Counted from the first letter of the stretch, positions 15,291-24,004 are shown. The stretch: 64,000 nucleotides of DNA from Streptomyces sp. NBC_01351 (GCF_036237315.1 NZ_CP108356.1:4522501-4586500), one strand, 5' to 3'. Numbers and translations are program-made. Notes: generated by a model not told the origin, from the sequence alone.

Positions 15291-16802
15291 GTGGGCTACG
15301 CGGAGAAGCGCAGCACCTATTGGCGAGGCCGGTACAAGCTGGCCGACGGCAAGTACGGCACGGTCCAGGACACCACCGGCGTGGTGGTCAAGTTCGCCAC
15401 CAAACGGGAGGCGAAGCAGGCCGCCGACGCCGAAGAGGTGACCGTACGGCGCGGTGAATGGCGGGACCCGGCACGCGGACAGGAGACCTTCGGCGATTAC
15501 GCCGGCCGCTGGTACGACGACCAGGACCTGGCCGCCTCCACCATGCAGAACTATCGGCGCCACATCGAGGAGCACCTGCTCCCAGAGTTCGGCGACATGG
15601 CCCTCGGGGGCGTCCTGCGATCCGACGTCGACCGGTGGGAGAAGGCGGAGAAGTCCGAGTACGCCGCGTCGAGCGTCAAGACCTGGCGCGCGACCCTTCA
15701 CCTCATCCTGGCCGACGCGGTGGACGAAGGACTCATCACGTCCAATCCGGCGACGAAGCGGCGCGGGCGCGGCAAGCGCGCGGGCCGTTCCCGGGATCGT
15801 GGGCCGGAAAAGGTGGTCACCGACGCGCTCGGTGTGTTGCTCATAGCCGAGCGAGCAGCGCTGCTCTCGGGTCGCGACGACGAGTTCATCGCCGTGGTCC
15901 TCAAGGCGTACACCGGCATGCGCTGGGGCGAAATCGTCGGCCTGGAGACGGAGTTCGCCCGCCAGGGCTCGGTCCGGGTCGAATGGCAGCTGTACGAGCT
16001 CGACTCCGGCGAGCTGGTCCGCTGCCCGCCCAAGGACGACAGCTATCGCACCATCGACGCACCGGACTGGCTGTCCGCCCTGGTTGCCAACCACATCGCT
16101 CGTACGAAGCCGAGTCCATGCCCCTGCCACGGGAGGGTGTACGTCTTTCAGGGCCAGGGCACCGCCCGCACGGGCGGCCACCAGGGGGCGAAGCTCGTGG
16201 ACGTGGCCCGCCGCGCCGAGGTCTCCACCGGCACGGTGTCCAACGTGCTCAACCATCCTGACCGGGTTCGGGAGGACACCCGCGTCCGTGTGGAACTCGC
16301 CATCACCCAGCTTGGCTTCGTGCGTGGTGGGGTCCCGAGCGAGCACGCCGCCCACTGGCGGCGCAATGGCTTCGCCACCTGGCTCTTTCAGCCGTCCGCC
16401 ACTGGCTGGTACCCGAAGAAGGCCCCGCAGGAGGCACGCCCGGTGCCGCTGCTGGGTGCCCCCTGGCCCGGCGTTCCGGTGCGGGGTCGCAACGCCCAGG
16501 GCCGCGCGGACGCCTGCTGGACTCCGATCGCGAAGGGCCTCACGCCGCACGGTCTCCGTCACTCCCACCGCACGGTCATGGAGGACCTGGGGACGGAGAA
16601 AGTTCTCATGGACGAGCGGATGGGCCACATCGACGGCTCGGTCTCGGCCCGCTACGCGCACGTGACCCCCGGCATGCGCCGGCGGCTCCTCGTAGGCCTG
16701 ACCGGTCGGTGGGAAGAGGCACTGGAGGCTCGCCGGGAGATGAGTCCGCAGTCACCGGTCACCGTTGTCGACCGACTCCTGAAGGCGGCAGGTCCTCGCT
16801 GA
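15291..16802 (+). CDS. int: tyrosine integrase with an internal LacI-type HTH domain
   Basis: This 503-aa site-specific recombinase has an AP2-like arm-binding N-terminus (residues 1-55), a core-binding domain (65-160) and a catalytic domain with Arg211 (TGMRWGE), probable Lys248 (PPKDDS), His420/Arg423 (HGLRHSHRT), His446 (MGHIDG) and nucleophile Tyr455 (ARYAHV). Between Arg211 and His420 lies an insertion of about 110 residues containing a textbook LacI HTH at 301-346: LVDVARRAEVSTGTVSNVLN followed by DTRVRVELAITQLGF. GTG 15291 has AGAGGGGG upstream. All catalytic residues are present, so it should be active. The insertion probably gives an extra DNA contact. Confidence 0.9.
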   Translation: MGYAEKRSTYWRGRYKLADGKYGTVQDTTGVVVKFATKREAKQAADAEEVTVRRGEWRDPARGQETFGDYAGRWYDDQDLAASTMQNYRRHIEEHLLPEFGDMALGGVLRSDVDRWEKAEKSEYAASSVKTWRATLHLILADAVDEGLITSNPATKRRGRGKRAGRSRDRGPEKVVTDALGVLLIAERAALLSGRDDEFIAVVLKAYTGMRWGEIVGLETEFARQGSVRVEWQLYELDSGELVRCPPKDDSYRTIDAPDWLSALVANHIARTKPSPCPCHGRVYVFQGQGTARTGGHQGAKLVDVARRAEVSTGTVSNVLNHPDRVREDTRVRVELAITQLGFVRGGVPSEHAAHWRRNGFATWLFQPSATGWYPKKAPQEARPVPLLGAPWPGVPVRGRNAQGRADACWTPIAKGLTPHGLRHSHRTVMEDLGTEKVLMDERMGHIDGSVSARYAHVTPGMRRRLLVGLTGRWEEALEARREMSPQSPVTVVDRLLKAAGPR

Positions 16803-16822
16803 CCCGCCGGACGCGGGGGGGG

Positions 16823-18151
16823 TGCCCCTATGAGTTTGGTCAAGCTGATGGGGCGGGTTGGGGTTCGTAGAAGGTGCCGTCTCGGAGCATGGCGAAGAGG
16901 ACGTCGGCTCGTCGTCTTGCGAGGCAGAGGAGGGCTTGGGTGTGGTGTTTGCCCTGGTTGATCTTCTTGTCGTAGTAGGCCCGGGAGACCGGGTCGGCGA
17001 GAGCGGCGAACGCGGAGAGGAAGAAAGCCCGTTTGAGCTGCTTGTTTCCGCGTCGGGACGGTTGCTCGCCCCGGATCGACGAACCGGAACTGCGGGTCGT
17101 CGGGGCGAGACCGGCGTAGGCGGCGAGGTGGGCCGCGGACGGGAACGAACTGCCGTCACCGACGTCGATGAGAATGCGGGCTCCGGTCCTGACGCCGATT
17201 CCCGGCATGGACGTCAGGACCTTGGAAAGAGGGTGGTTCTCCAGCACTTCCTCGATCCGGGCGGCGAGGAGTTTTCGCTGGTCAAGCACCGCCTGGAGAG
17301 AGTTGGCGAGGCTGGGAACGATCAATGCGGCCGCGTCCGTGCCCGGGACGACGACGGTCTGCTCGTCCAGCGCGGTGAAGATGTCCTCGACGAGCCGCTC
17401 GGCCATCCGCGGCGCCTTGGGACGTATCAAGGTCACGAGCCGACGGCGTCCGGCCTTGCGGATCTGGGCCGGAGAACCGAACTGGTCGAGGAGCTTGAGC
17501 ACGGCCGGGTGCTGCACTCGCGGGCCCAGGACCCGTTCCAGCGACGGATGGATCTGCGTGAGAAGGCCGCGGAGGCGGTTACTGATCCGGGTTGCTTCGC
17601 CGGCGAGGTCGTCGTCGAAGCCGACGATCATCTCCAACTCGGCGATGGTCTCTTCCTCGAGATCGACCGAGCGGAGCGTGTGGGGCATGACGCGGGCCGC
17701 GTCCGCGATCACGAACGCGTCGCGGGCATCGGTCTTGGCCTCGCCTGGATAGAGATCGGCGATCCGCCTCATCGTCAGCCCCGGCAGATAGGCCACCGGG
17801 CAGCCCAAGTCACGGGCCACCGCCAGTGGCAGAGCGCCGATCGAGGCCGGCTGGTCGACCACGACCAGCACGGTCCCGTGCTTGGCCTGGAGTTTTCCGA
17901 AGACCTCGCGGAGCTTGGGCTCGCTGTTGGGCAGCCGCTTGTCGAAGGCCTTCTTCCCGGCCGGGGTGACGGCGGTGGCGTGGTGTTCGCCCTTGCCGAC
18001 GTCCAGGCCGAGGAAGGCGCCGATGCCGCTGATGTCGATCACGTGCGTCCTCCGGTCGTCCTCTTCGCCCGGCCGTCCCACGGCACCGATCGCCACATCC
18101 ACATTACGAAGAGCCTCCCGACCTGCGGAAAGGCCGGTGGTCATGCCCCTA
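16823..18151 (-). mobile_element. IS110-family insertion sequence (ends uncertain)
   Basis: A complete IS110-type transposase is bracketed by an 8-bp direct repeat TGCCCCTA at 16823-16830 and 18144-18151, which would make an element of about 1.32 kb. IS110 elements lack long terminal inverted repeats and depend on a guide (bridge) RNA encoded in a non-coding end. The left flank inside these repeats is only about 100 bases, so the real left end may reach to about 18290. The element abuts the integrase stop, and so may have landed in the attachment end of the mobilizable element. Confidence 0.6.
16840..18042 (-). CDS. IS110-family transposase
   Basis: This 400-aa DEDD transposase has the N-terminal RuvC-like domain starting FLGLDVGKGEHHATAV (first Asp), VVDQPASIGAL, and the acidic pair in GEAKTDARDAFVIADAAR; the C-terminal Tnp_20 domain is at about 275-365 (TSMPGIGVRTGARILIDVGD, then YAGLAPTTRSSG with the catalytic serine region, and RRGNKQLKRAFFLSAF). 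The length is normal for the family. GTG 18042 has GGAGG six bases upstream; the frame extends further without ribosome sites. It appears intact. Confidence 0.92.
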   Translation of the reverse strand: MIDISGIGAFLGLDVGKGEHHATAVTPAGKKAFDKRLPNSEPKLREVFGKLQAKHGTVLVVVDQPASIGALPLAVARDLGCPVAYLPGLTMRRIADLYPGEAKTDARDAFVIADAARVMPHTLRSVDLEEETIAELEMIVGFDDDLAGEATRISNRLRGLLTQIHPSLERVLGPRVQHPAVLKLLDQFGSPAQIRKAGRRRLVTLIRPKAPRMAERLVEDIFTALDEQTVVVPGTDAAALIVPSLANSLQAVLDQRKLLAARIEEVLENHPLSKVLTSMPGIGVRTGARILIDVGDGSSFPSAAHLAAYAGLAPTTRSSGSSIRGEQPSRRGNKQLKRAFFLSAFAALADPVSRAYYDKKINQGKHHTQALLCLARRRADVLFAMLRDGTFYEPQPAPSA

Positions 18152-18390
18152 ATCAGCGGTCTGTCGATGCCTCCGGAGCCGGTGACACCACCCCCCAAGA
18201 CATGCGATCGACAGGGGGGAGAAAGTCATGCCAACTCCAGAGGCCGGGCGCCCCGTTGCGGGGCAACCAAAACGGTAATGGGGGGGGGCTTGGCGTGTCA
18301 CGGGCCGGCTGAAGTCCGCGTGCGGGATGTTCTCCTCGGAGGCTTGTGCCTGATGAGCCCCGGTATGTAGGAATGCGCGGAGGTGTCCCG
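18043..18390. other. non-coding DNA upstream of the transposase, possible bridge-RNA region (348 bp)
   Basis: There is no gene here. The transposase-proximal part would carry the left end and guide RNA if this element behaves like IS621-type IS110 members. It includes a hairpin GCCCC-GTTGC-GGGGC at 18250-18264, inverted repeats around 18165-18225 and a run of nine G at 18280-18288. Beyond about 18300 the DNA is probably chromosomal leader of the next gene. The guide and target loops could not be assigned by eye. Confidence 0.35.
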
Positions 18391-19833
18391 ATGGACGCGG
18401 GCGACGGCGAGCGGAATCAGTCCGGTGACATGCCGCCTCCCAAGGGGGAGAGGCCACCGGCTCCGGCCGCCCCGCCGGAGGGCGGGGCGCCGTTCCCTAC
18501 CCCCGTGTCTGCCGGGCCCGACCCGGACGAAGCCGGGCCCGGTCCGCTGGCGCGGTTGCGGACGGCCGTGGATTCCGCCGTGGCGGCGGGGCCGCCGCCA
18601 GGCCCGTCACGCCCCGGGTTCTGGCGCAGCCCGCTGCGGGGGCCGTGGCTGACCGCCGTCTTCGGACTGATCCTGCTGGTCGGCATCACCGTCCTGTTCG
18701 TGACGGGCCTGTTGTCGTACGCCGCCTACAACCCGGACCTCGCGCCGGTCAACGACCAGACGCCCGACAAGGGGTGGCTCGGCTTCTACCTCTTCTCCTG
18801 GCCCACCTCGCCGTACTGGCTCTACCGCGTGACCCAGGGCGTGCACGTCGTCCTCGGCATCGTGCTCGTGCCGGTGCTGCTGGCGAAGCTGTGGTCGGTG
18901 ATCCCGAAGCTGTTCGAGTGGCCGCCCGTACGGTCGCTCAGCCACGGCATCGAGCGCCTGTCGCTGCTGCTCCTGGTGGGCGGCGCCGGGTTCGAGTTCG
19001 CCACCGGCATCCTCAACGTCCAGCTGCACTACATCTTCCCGGGCTCCTTCTACACGCTGCACTTCTACGGGGCCTGGGTGTTCATCGGGGCCTTCGTCGT
19101 ACACGTGGCCTTCCGGCTGCCCAGAGCCCTCCGCGCGGTCGGGACCCGTCTCGGTGAACCCGCCGCCGGTACCGATGCGGCGGCAGGGTTGGTCTCCCCG
19201 AACCCGCAGGCCCCGACCATCTCCCGGCGCGGCGCGCTGGGCATGGTGGGGCTGGGCTCGCTCGCCCTGCTGCTGGTGACCGCCGGCCAGAGCGTCGGCG
19301 GTTGGTTCCGGCAGACGGCGCTGCTCGCGCCGCACGGCCAGGACCCGGGCTCCGGGCCGAACGGCTTCCAGATCAACAAAACCGCCGCCTCGGTCGGCAT
19401 CCGGCCTAGCGACATCGGACCCGCCTGGCGGCTGACCGTACGGGGCGCCGGCCGTCAGGTCGACCTGACGTACGAGCAGCTGGCGGCCATGAAACAGAGC
19501 GAGTCGGCGCTGCCGATCGCCTGTGTGGAAGGCTGGTCGACCCCCGACCAGCACTGGAGCGGCGTACGGCTCACCGACCTGGCCTCCCTCGTCGGGCTCG
19601 GCACACGCACCCCTCAGGTACTGGTCCAGTCCGTGCAGCGGGGCGGCTCGTTCAGCTCCGTAGTCCTCGGCGACAACCAGGCCCGGGACCACCGCTCGCT
19701 CCTCGCGCTGCGCGTGAACGGGGCCGTCCTCTCCCACGACCACGGGTACCCGGCCCGCATCATCGTCCCCGGAGCCCCGGGGGTCCACAACACCAAGTGG
19801 GTCACCCGCCTCACTTTCGGAGAGCCGGCATGA
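18391..19833 (+). CDS. membrane-anchored molybdopterin oxidoreductase (sulfite-oxidase type)
   Basis: This 480-aa protein has a Pro/Gly-rich cytoplasmic N-terminus (1-70), a cytochrome b561-like bundle of four or five helices with His residues (GLILLVGITVLFVTGLLSYA; VTQGVHVVLGIVLVPVLLAK; LSLLLLVGGAGFEFATGILN; FYGAWVFIGAFVVHVAF), another helix at about 285-310 after SRRGALG, and a C-terminal Mo-cofactor domain (ALPIACVEGWSTPDQHW with the molybdenum-ligand cysteine, and IIVPGAPGVHNTKWV). It probably takes electrons from an unknown extracytoplasmic substrate. ATG 18391 has GGAGG seven bases upstream. It overlaps the next gene by ATGA. Confidence 0.85.
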   Translation: MDAGDGERNQSGDMPPPKGERPPAPAAPPEGGAPFPTPVSAGPDPDEAGPGPLARLRTAVDSAVAAGPPPGPSRPGFWRSPLRGPWLTAVFGLILLVGITVLFVTGLLSYAAYNPDLAPVNDQTPDKGWLGFYLFSWPTSPYWLYRVTQGVHVVLGIVLVPVLLAKLWSVIPKLFEWPPVRSLSHGIERLSLLLLVGGAGFEFATGILNVQLHYIFPGSFYTLHFYGAWVFIGAFVVHVAFRLPRALRAVGTRLGEPAAGTDAAAGLVSPNPQAPTISRRGALGMVGLGSLALLLVTAGQSVGGWFRQTALLAPHGQDPGSGPNGFQINKTAASVGIRPSDIGPAWRLTVRGAGRQVDLTYEQLAAMKQSESALPIACVEGWSTPDQHWSGVRLTDLASLVGLGTRTPQVLVQSVQRGGSFSSVVLGDNQARDHRSLLALRVNGAVLSHDHGYPARIIVPGAPGVHNTKWVTRLTFGEPA

Positions 19834-20348
19834 GCAGCACGACCGCGTTCCGCAGGCGTTACGGCGCCTCACCGCTCCACCTGCTCCTCGTACTCGCCTC
19901 CTTCGCCCTCGCCGTCTACGCCGGCCTGCGCTTCCTGAAGGGGGACACCCTCGGCGTGGCCGTGTGGTTCGTCGGCGCCGCCCTCCTCCACGACCTGGTG
20001 CTGCTGCCCCTGTACGCGGTGACCGACCGGGCGGCGCAGGCCCTCTTCGAGCGCACCGCCGGGGCCGGGAAGCCCGCGCCGAGGGCGAGCGTCAACTACG
20101 TCCGCGTGCCGGCCTTCGTCTCCGGGGTCCTGCTGCTGGTCTGGTGGCCGCTGGTCTTCCGCCAGGTCGGCCACTTCACCGCATCCACTGCCCTCCCGGC
20201 GGACGGATTCCTCGCACGCTGGCTTCTGATCACCGCCGGCCTCTTCGCCGCATCGGCCGTGGTCCTCCTCGTACGGACGTGGCGCGGGACGAGGGCGGTA
20301 CGACGAGCCGCACGGGCTCAGAGGCAGGCGCGCAAGGCCACGAAGTGA
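19830..20348 (+). CDS. integral membrane protein, 172 aa, partner of the oxidoreductase
   Basis: Four hydrophobic helices are visible (LHLLLVLASFALAVYAGLRF; VAVWFVGAALLHDLVLLPLY; VPAFVSGVLLLVWWPLVFRQ; WLLITAGLFAASAVVLLVRT), with a basic C-terminal tail. The start ATG overlaps the oxidoreductase stop, and GGAGAG precedes it. It is probably a subunit or assembly partner of that enzyme. No cofactor motif is evident. The 3' end overlaps the convergent methyltransferase gene by 31 bases. Confidence 0.8.
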   Translation: MSSTTAFRRRYGASPLHLLLVLASFALAVYAGLRFLKGDTLGVAVWFVGAALLHDLVLLPLYAVTDRAAQALFERTAGAGKPAPRASVNYVRVPAFVSGVLLLVWWPLVFRQVGHFTASTALPADGFLARWLLITAGLFAASAVVLLVRTWRGTRAVRRAARAQRQARKATK

Positions 20349-20974
20349 CGGCCCCCGCCGGTACTCCACCGTTCGGTCGCCGCCCAGCCCGAGGCCTGTG
20401 CATGCCGGATCAAGGCGGTGGTACCCACAGCGGCCCAGGGGAACACGCCGCTCACGGGCCGGTGCCCCGCGTGGATCCGGACACGGCGGCGCTCGTCCAC
20501 ATCCTGGGGAGCGGTCTCCACGAGGAGCAGCCCTTGGCCGTGCACCAGATCCCTGATCCGGAGCAGGAGCCTGCGCGGATCACCGCCGATGCCGATGTTC
20601 CCGTCGATGAGCAGCGCCGTTCCCCACCGGCCCTCATCGGGTAGTGGTTCGAACACCGAACGGCGCAGGGCGGTGCCGCCCCGGCAGACCGTCGTGATCA
20701 CTGCGGTCGGACAGACGTCGATGCCCAGGACCGAACGCCCGCGTCCGGCCAGCGCCTCGACGAGCCGTCCCGCACCACAGCCGATGTCCAGTACGCGGCC
20801 CCGACAGCGCCGGAGTACCGCCCGGTCACTGGAGTCCGCCCGCGCACACCACCGCTCCAGGTCCAGGGGAAAGCACCAGCCCTCGGCATCGCGTAGGGAG
20901 AGGTCACCGTGCTGCACGTGGATCGCTTCCGCATAGGGGCGGATGTTCCAGTCCTTGATCTCTTGGGCGGTCAT
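20318..20974 (-). CDS. class I SAM-dependent methyltransferase
   Basis: This 218-aa protein has motif I VLDIGCGAGRLVEALAGRG (about residue 62), the acidic motif II end GIDVCPTAV, and later TALLIDGNIGIGGDPRRLL and GLLLVETAPQDVDERRRV. The substrate is unknown; similar genes often accompany the Mo-oxidoreductase pair in Streptomyces. The start at 20974 is doubtful because GGAGG directly abuts the ATG; no better in-frame start was found. It is convergent with and overlaps the preceding membrane gene. Confidence 0.8.
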   Translation of the reverse strand: MTAQEIKDWNIRPYAEAIHVQHGDLSLRDAEGWCFPLDLERWCARADSSDRAVLRRCRGRVLDIGCGAGRLVEALAGRGRSVLGIDVCPTAVITTVCRGGTALRRSVFEPLPDEGRWGTALLIDGNIGIGGDPRRLLLRIRDLVHGQGLLLVETAPQDVDERRRVRIHAGHRPVSGVFPWAAVGTTALIRHAQASGWAATERWSTGGGRHFVALRACL

Positions 20975-21356
20975 CCTCCATGTCTCGCCACACAGGGCGC
21001 GCGGGGTCTGCCGGGGGCGGTCGATTCCACCCGAACGGACCGTGGCCAGAGATATACGGGGAGCCGGTGATGCTCGTACTCCCGCCCGGGGAACCGCAGC
21101 TCAGCGCGGGGAGCGGCCCTGGTGGGGGCTGGCGCTCAGGCCGGGCAACGTCCCTCGGCGTGGCCGACTCCGAAGCCGTCCGAAGGTCTGACATAGGCGA
21201 TTCGATCAGGAGGGGGATCGCGCCGCCATGCGGGCGGGACCGGCCATTCCGCGACTGCGTGCCGCTTTTTACAAGCGTTGCGGCGCGTCCTGGGCCATGA
21301 TCGCGCCGCCACCTCTCGTGGTGATCAACATGCCTGTGATCAGGGGGAGTCGAGCC
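20975..21356. other. intergenic region between divergent genes (382 bp)
   Basis: It holds the promoters of the methyltransferase and the haloperoxidase. Short open frames in it lack ribosome sites, and no RNA gene or clear palindrome was seen. Confidence 0.3.
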
Positions 21357-22817
21357 ATGCCCGAAAAGACCCGCACCACCAGAACCCGCAGTACGATCTG
21401 GCGCCGCACACTGGCGGCCGGCGTGGTCCTGGCGGCCACCGGTTCCATCCTCGCCGCCAGCCCGCACCCCGCCGAGGCGGCGCTGCCCACGCAGTCGATA
21501 GCCGACCCGGTGCACTACTGGAACGACGTCCTCCAGGGTGTTTTCCGTCAGGTGGAGGGCGGTCCGGTCCCGATGGCGCGGGCGGCCGCGATGATGAACG
21601 GCGCGATCTACGACGCGGAGAGCTCGTACCAGGCCAAGTGGAAGGGCCCGATGACCTCCGCGGCCTACATCCACGCGGAGGCCTACGCGGGCTGGATCCA
21701 GGGGCCGGACGAGGAGGAACGCGTCATCGGCCGCACCGCGTACAACATCCTGCTCAACCTCTACGGGGTGAACCGGCCGAACAAGAACGCCCCCGACTTC
21801 ACGGCCTACCTCGACAAGCGCTTCGAGGAGCGGTTCGGGACCAAGCCGACCAGCGGCGATCTTCTGGACATCACCATCGTCAGCGGGATGGTCAACCAGA
21901 TGATGAACCTCCGTGCCAATGACGGTTCGGATGACGCCTCCAGCTACACGAGCGAGAACACCAGGCCGGGGGCCTGGCGGCCCACGGGCAACTATCCCGA
22001 CATGCCCGACTCGAAGTGCGCGACGGACGGCAATGCCGTCAACGCGGCCTGGGGCCAGGTCAAGCCGTTCTCGCTGAGCTCCGGCTCGCAGTTCCGTCCC
22101 ACCACGCTCGCGCAGTTCGGCACGTACGAGAACCTCGTGGCGAGCCCCGAGTACAAGGCCCAGGTCGAGGCCGTCCGGACGGCCGGCGCGGCCGCCCCCA
22201 CCGCCGCCACACCGGTGATCAACCGGACCGCGGACCAGTTCAACGCGGCTTGGTTCTGGGCCAACGACAACGACGGTACGTACAAGCCCCCGGGGCACAT
22301 GCTCCAGGCCACCCGGGAGGTTTCCAAGGCCCGAGGGCTCAGCACGTACGCCAACGCGAAGCTCTTCGCGCTCGTCTCGATCGCCCTCGCCGACACGGGC
22401 ATAGCCGTGCGCGATGCGAAGTTCTCCACCCCGATCGACCTGTGGCGGCCCGTCTCCGCGATCCGCGAGGGCGGCCTCGACCCCCAGTGGAAGCCCCTCC
22501 TGAAGAACAAGGACGGGGTCAACGTCAACCCGTGCTTCCCCGCCTACGTCTCCGGCCACGCCTCCTTCGGCGCGGCCTGGGCGGGCATCATGAAGCGCTA
22601 CTTCAAGACGGATAACATCGCTTTCGATCTCACCACCGACGAGCCGAACGCCCCCGTCAAGCAGCGCCACTTCACCAGCTTCAGCGCCGCCGCCAAGGAG
22701 GACGCCGACAGCCGCGTCTGGCTCGGCGTCCACTACCCGTGGGACGCCACCGACGGCCTGATCCTCGGCGACAAGGTCGCCGAACAGGTCTTCACCACCA
22801 AGCTCCGCACCTTGTGA
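21357..22817 (+). CDS. secreted vanadium-dependent haloperoxidase-like protein
   Basis: This 486-aa protein of the PAP2/vanadium chloroperoxidase superfamily has vanadate-pocket motifs: DLWRPVSAIREGG, PAYVSGHASFGAAW and SRVWLGVHYPWDATDGL (Arg and the axial His). A signal peptide with a twin-arginine start (IWRRTLAAGVVLAATGSILA, cleavage near AEA) suggests export by Tat. ATG 21357 has GGGGGAG seven bases upstream; the frame is longer but unsupported. It may oxidise halides or act as an acid phosphatase; the superfamily does both. A strong terminator follows. Confidence 0.88.
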   Translation: MPEKTRTTRTRSTIWRRTLAAGVVLAATGSILAASPHPAEAALPTQSIADPVHYWNDVLQGVFRQVEGGPVPMARAAAMMNGAIYDAESSYQAKWKGPMTSAAYIHAEAYAGWIQGPDEEERVIGRTAYNILLNLYGVNRPNKNAPDFTAYLDKRFEERFGTKPTSGDLLDITIVSGMVNQMMNLRANDGSDDASSYTSENTRPGAWRPTGNYPDMPDSKCATDGNAVNAAWGQVKPFSLSSGSQFRPTTLAQFGTYENLVASPEYKAQVEAVRTAGAAAPTAATPVINRTADQFNAAWFWANDNDGTYKPPGHMLQATREVSKARGLSTYANAKLFALVSIALADTGIAVRDAKFSTPIDLWRPVSAIREGGLDPQWKPLLKNKDGVNVNPCFPAYVSGHASFGAAWAGIMKRYFKTDNIAFDLTTDEPNAPVKQRHFTSFSAAAKEDADSRVWLGVHYPWDATDGLILGDKVAEQVFTTKLRTL

Positions 22818-22822
22818 CGCCC

Positions 22823-22858
22823 GCCGCGGGGCGGGGTCCTGTACCCCCGCCCCGCGGC
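22823..22858 (+). terminator. terminator of the haloperoxidase gene
   Basis: Perfect 14-bp arms GCCGCGGGGCGGGG (22823-22836) and CCCCGCCCCGCGGC (22845-22858) with an eight-base loop lie right after the stop codon. Confidence 0.8.
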
Positions 22859-22908
22859 GTGGGAGGCTGGAGCCACCCGCTTCTCCGTCCCTGCCAGGAG
22901 CCACGCTC

Positions 22909-23085
22909 ATGATCCGCCGTTCCCGGACCGGGCCGCTCTCGCCGCTCATCGTCTTCGGCGCGGTCCTGACCGCTGCCGGAGCGGCGATGTACCTGCTGCC
23001 CGGCCCGGGCTTGCCGCTGCTCGCTCTCGGGGCTTTCGTGCTCGCGGCAGGCGCCCCCGTGTGGGTGGCTGCTCGACACCGCTGA
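22909..23085 (+). CDS. small membrane protein, 58 aa
   Basis: A short frame with a good AGGAG ribosome site eight bases before ATG 22909 encodes MIRRSRTGPLSPLIVFGAVL onward: a basic start and two hydrophobic helices (LIVFGAVLTAAGAAMYLL and LPLLALGAFVLAAGAPVWVA) joined by a PGPG turn, ending in AARHR. Function unknown. It stands alone between the haloperoxidase terminator and the DM13 gene. Confidence 0.6.
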   Translation: MIRRSRTGPLSPLIVFGAVLTAAGAAMYLLPGPGLPLLALGAFVLAAGAPVWVAARHR

Positions 23086-23196
23086 CCTCAGGACCTGCCG
23101 GCAGGACGTAAGCATTCCGTCATCCGGTCCGGTCTGGCATCCGCGCGGTCCGGCACGCTTGAATGCGGGCTACACACTCGTGAGGAAGAGGCTTCG

Positions 23197-23766
23197 GTGA
23201 CGGCAGACAGAGGGCGGCGCGGCAGGATCGTGCTCGGTGCGGTGATCGCGGCTGTGGTGCTGCTGGGCGCCGGGCTGTACTGGTTCCAGCCGTGGAAGCT
23301 CTGGCAGGACGACACCGTCCACGAGGCGTTGCCGTCCGCCGCGCCCGCCGCAGGGGCGCCGAGCCCAGTGCCGTCGGCTGCCGCGTCCACCGCGCCGCCC
23401 GTCGCGGCCGGCCCGCAGACCATCGCGCAGGGCACCCTGATCAGCCACGAGCACACCACCACCGGCACGGTGAAACTCGTCCGGCTCGCGGACGGCTCGC
23501 ACACCCTGCGCCTGGAGAACCTGGACACCAGCAACGGCCCGGACCTGCGGGTCTGGCTCACCGATGCCCCCGTCAAGGAGGGCGAGGCCGGCTGGAGCGT
23601 CTTCGACGACGGCAAGTACGTCAGCCTGGGCAAGCTCAAGGGCAACAAGGGCGACCAGAACTACGAGATCCCGGCCGACGTGAACCTCGCCGACTACAGC
23701 AGCGTCACCATCTGGTGCGACCGCTTCGACGTCTCCTTCGGCGCAGCAGCCCTCAAGACCGCCTGA
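23197..23766 (+). CDS. membrane-anchored DM13-domain protein
   Basis: This 189-aa protein has an N-terminal membrane anchor (GRIVLGAVIAAVVLLGAGLYW), a Pro/Ala-rich linker (residues 42-70) and a DM13 beta-sandwich domain (GTLISHEHTTTGTVKLVRLA, LDTSNGPDLRVWLTDAP, DYSSVTIWCDRFDVSFGAA). DM13 domains are proposed redox or electron-transfer modules built around a conserved cysteine; IWCDRF fits. It is probably extracytoplasmic. The GTG start has GAGG upstream. Confidence 0.85.
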   Translation: MTADRGRRGRIVLGAVIAAVVLLGAGLYWFQPWKLWQDDTVHEALPSAAPAAGAPSPVPSAAASTAPPVAAGPQTIAQGTLISHEHTTTGTVKLVRLADGSHTLRLENLDTSNGPDLRVWLTDAPVKEGEAGWSVFDDGKYVSLGKLKGNKGDQNYEIPADVNLADYSSVTIWCDRFDVSFGAAALKTA

Positions 23767-23784
23767 CAGGGATACCCGTCACCG

Positions 23785-23827
23785 ACCCGGATGCCGCCCC
23801 CCCGCTTCCGCGGTTCGGCATCCGGGT
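23785..23827 (+). terminator. terminator after the DM13 gene
   Basis: Arms ACCCGGATGCCG (23785-23796) and CGGCATCCGGGT (23816-23827) are a perfect 12-bp inverted repeat with a 19-base loop, beginning 18 bases after the stop. Confidence 0.7.
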
Positions 23828-24004
23828 GGTGTCGGCATTCCCCCCGTGCACTGATCCTGCCCGTCCGGGACGCGACGGCGCATTGCCGGTGACCGGCAGT
23901 CTTTACGGCGTCTTGATGCCGATGGCGGCTCCCCGTGCGGCGCGTGTCACCCTGGTCCCCGCGCCAAGGACTCATCAGGGGCGCGTCAGGATCGGGGGAC
24001 GGCC

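Noticed and set aside
14772..16661. 629-codon frame antisense to the integrase
   Set aside because: The integrase frame has all catalytic residues; the antisense translation has no recognisable domain.
20904..22949. Very long open frame (681 codons) antisense to the haloperoxidase
   Set aside because: It mirrors a gene with clear vanadate-binding motifs and a signal peptide. Its translation is low-complexity Gly/Val/Arg/Asp without domains, as expected from third-position GC bias.
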